A stretch of 64,000 bases of DNA from Verrucomicrobia bacterium Tous-C9LFEB (GTDB lineage: Bacteria; Verrucomicrobiota; Verrucomicrobiia; Methylacidiphilales; UBA1321). Under the pieces are notes generated by a model. The model searched no databases and was not told where the DNA came from. It was given only the letters and a program-made list of their open reading frames with translations. Location of the stretch: contig NEUU01000001.1 of NCBI GenBank assembly GCA_002304345.1, positions 186,001-250,000 on the forward strand. The letters run 5' to 3'. The translations under genes and the position numbers were made by a program. Below are positions 62,830 through 64,000 of this stretch, piece by piece. Position 1 is the stretch's first letter, and each line of letters begins with the position of its first letter.

Positions 62830-63972
62830 ATGATTAATCCATCTAAGATCTCGACGGACTGGAGTCTCGTCGCCATGACAAGCATACTGATTCTCAGTGG
62901 CCTTACTGTGCTGAAAGCCCAAACCGCGTCGTCTTCGTCGAACTCGAATCGTCTTCGTGGATTCACCGCAAACAAACTGACGCCTGAAGTCTTGGTCGAC
63001 GCACGCCATACTTGGAATGCCAATTCCGTGCGTTACATGTTTCCGCTCGATCTCGTCAGACGGCGTGACAAGCTGACTCTGCAGCAGGCGTGGGACAAGC
63101 TTATCGCGGAGTTGCCAGCAGGCTTGGATGAGGCCAAGAAAAATGGGTTAGTGCTGATTATTGCATTGCCGCAACAAGGCATTCTTTCCGACGAGCCCAC
63201 CACTTCCGTAACGGACAAGCAAGTCCGTTTTTGGAGTGACGAAGCCAGTCTGAAATGGATGATCGAATGCTGGAAGCAGGTGGCTATTCTATGCGCCAAA
63301 CGCGGAGATCAGGAGATTTGGCTCGATATTCTTAATGAACCGTTGAATCGAAAAGAATTTCCCGCTTATCCGCGCCAATGGCCATCGTGGGCACAGAGAA
63401 TGATCGATGAAATTCGAAAAATTGACCGCATTCATCCGATCGTAGTCGAGGCGGGGCCGGGTGGTTTGTGCTGGGGGTTCAAGGACTTCCCGCGGATGCA
63501 TGGGCAGCCCATCATTTATTCGATTCATCAATACCAACCGCATGCGTACACCCACCAGGGCATTACCGATCTGAAAAATACCGATTTGGCCAAAGCCTAT
63601 ATGCAATTGCAGCGGACGTGGCCGGGCCAATTCGATGAGGATCGTGGCTATTGGAACAAGGAACGCATTCTTGATGAGTTAGAGCCGGTGCGAATTTTCC
63701 AACAGCGCAATCCCGATGCGCGCATTTACGTGGGCGAGTTCAGCGCGGTTCGTTGGGCTCCCAATGCCGCGCAATACTTGAGGGAGAATATTGAGATCTT
63801 TGAAAAATACGGCTGGGATTGGACATACCATGCGTTTCGCGAATACAACGGCTGGAGTCTCGAAATGGACAGTCAATATCTCGGAGCGCAACCGCCGACG
63901 CCTGTGGAAGGTCTTACGGATCGAGGGCAGGTCATCATGGAATTCATGAAGCAAAACCGAGGTATGAAGTAA
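62830..63972 (+). CDS. secreted GH5-type endoglycanase
   Basis: A 380-residue protein starting MINPSKISTDWSLVAMTSIL with a signal peptide ending VLKAQTA. A longer frame from 62773 is open, but this start is supported by the duplicated copy at 59789. The clan-A barrel has GFTANKLTPEVLVDARHTWN, then IWLDILNEPLNRKEF with the acid/base Glu and YVGEFSAVRWAP with the nucleophile Glu, and PIIYSIHQYQPHAYTHQG with the His-containing loop before it, all GH5 features. Probable substrate: beta-glucan, mannan or another beta-linked backbone. Its stop overlaps the next start (TAATG). Confidence 0.87.
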   Translation: MINPSKISTDWSLVAMTSILILSGLTVLKAQTASSSSNSNRLRGFTANKLTPEVLVDARHTWNANSVRYMFPLDLVRRRDKLTLQQAWDKLIAELPAGLDEAKKNGLVLIIALPQQGILSDEPTTSVTDKQVRFWSDEASLKWMIECWKQVAILCAKRGDQEIWLDILNEPLNRKEFPAYPRQWPSWAQRMIDEIRKIDRIHPIVVEAGPGGLCWGFKDFPRMHGQPIIYSIHQYQPHAYTHQGITDLKNTDLAKAYMQLQRTWPGQFDEDRGYWNKERILDELEPVRIFQQRNPDARIYVGEFSAVRWAPNAAQYLRENIEIFEKYGWDWTYHAFREYNGWSLEMDSQYLGAQPPTPVEGLTDRGQVIMEFMKQNRGMK

Positions 63973-64000
63973 TGAGCATGAAAAAAATATATTGGGGTGG
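63972..64000 (+). CDS. start of a downstream gene (cut by window edge)
   Basis: An ATG overlaps the GH5 stop as TAATG and reads MSMKKIYWG before the window ends. ATG 63978 is an alternative. The coupling suggests a further gene in the same operon; a lysine-rich start hints at a signal peptide, but too little is visible to name it. Confidence 0.5.

Noticed and set aside
1-64000. tRNA, rRNA or riboswitch genes
   Set aside because: Reading both strands I saw no T-arm-like GGTTCGAATCC with matching acceptor stems, no rRNA-like conserved blocks and no known riboswitch core.

Overview
The window looks like a carbohydrate-degradation region from a PVC-group bacterium, most likely Verrucomicrobiota. 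This is inferred from the combination of PEP-CTERM sorting signals, several PulG-like pseudopilins ending in an H-X9-DG motif (F-V/F-D-G-H-V-E type), many glycoside hydrolases and many sugar-responsive regulators. There is no rRNA or other taxonomic marker, and I found no tRNA, CRISPR array or replication origin.

Layout. (1) 1-6899, minus strand: the 5' part of a giant gene whose product is an uninterrupted octapeptide repeat, running off the left edge. (2) 7.5-14.3 kb: GH38 alpha-mannosidase, AraC regulator and GH78 alpha-L-rhamnosidase, all without signal peptides. (3) 14.3-25.7 kb: a GntR/LacI-type hybrid regulator, two secreted esterases, a PEP-CTERM beta-helix protein, a GH63/GH37-like enzyme, a secreted protein with DUF5648 repeats, a pseudopilin and a lipoprotein of glycosidase clan A. 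(4) 25.7-37.2 kb: a visibly AT-richer block with gene debris at both ends (an integrase fragment on the left). It carries an IclR regulator, GH10, GH42, a large secreted clan-A glycosidase, two paralogous secreted proteins and a pseudopilin. (5) 37.3-41.5 kb, minus strand: one operon of GntR/LacI regulator, carbohydrate-binding protein, GH51-like enzyme and pseudopilin. (6) 41.6-49.4 kb: a 2-keto-3-deoxygluconate operon (kinase, MFS transporter, aldolase, beta-propeller protein) divergent from a LacI regulator, followed by a large secreted beta-propeller hydrolase. (7) 49.4-52.5 kb: a damaged zone with a PEP-CTERM gene, an IS3 remnant, a beheaded pseudopilin gene, an integrase remnant and a 5'-damaged rhamnose mutarotase gene. 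(8) 52.6-64 kb: AraC regulator divergent from an SDR / enolase-superfamily dehydratase / DUF6259 operon, then PEP-CTERM genes, a pseudopilin, GH51, GH5 and the start of one more gene.

How it fits together. The recurring unit is local regulator + secreted surface proteins (PEP-CTERM or CBM) + one pseudopilin + CAZymes, seen five times including the broken copy. The substrates suggested are xylan, arabinan, galactan or rhamnose-containing polymers and mannosides. SDR, dehydratase, KDG kinase and KDPG aldolase would channel released sugars or sugar acids to pyruvate.

Strongest new observations: three copies of a 17-bp perfect palindrome (GGAGATCATTGATCTCC) in front of the iclR operon and both paralogous secreted-protein genes; a 13-bp palindrome (TGTTAT-W-ATAACA) on both sides of the LacI gene; and the octapeptide repeat protein, which stays in exact 8-residue phase for at least 286 repeats.
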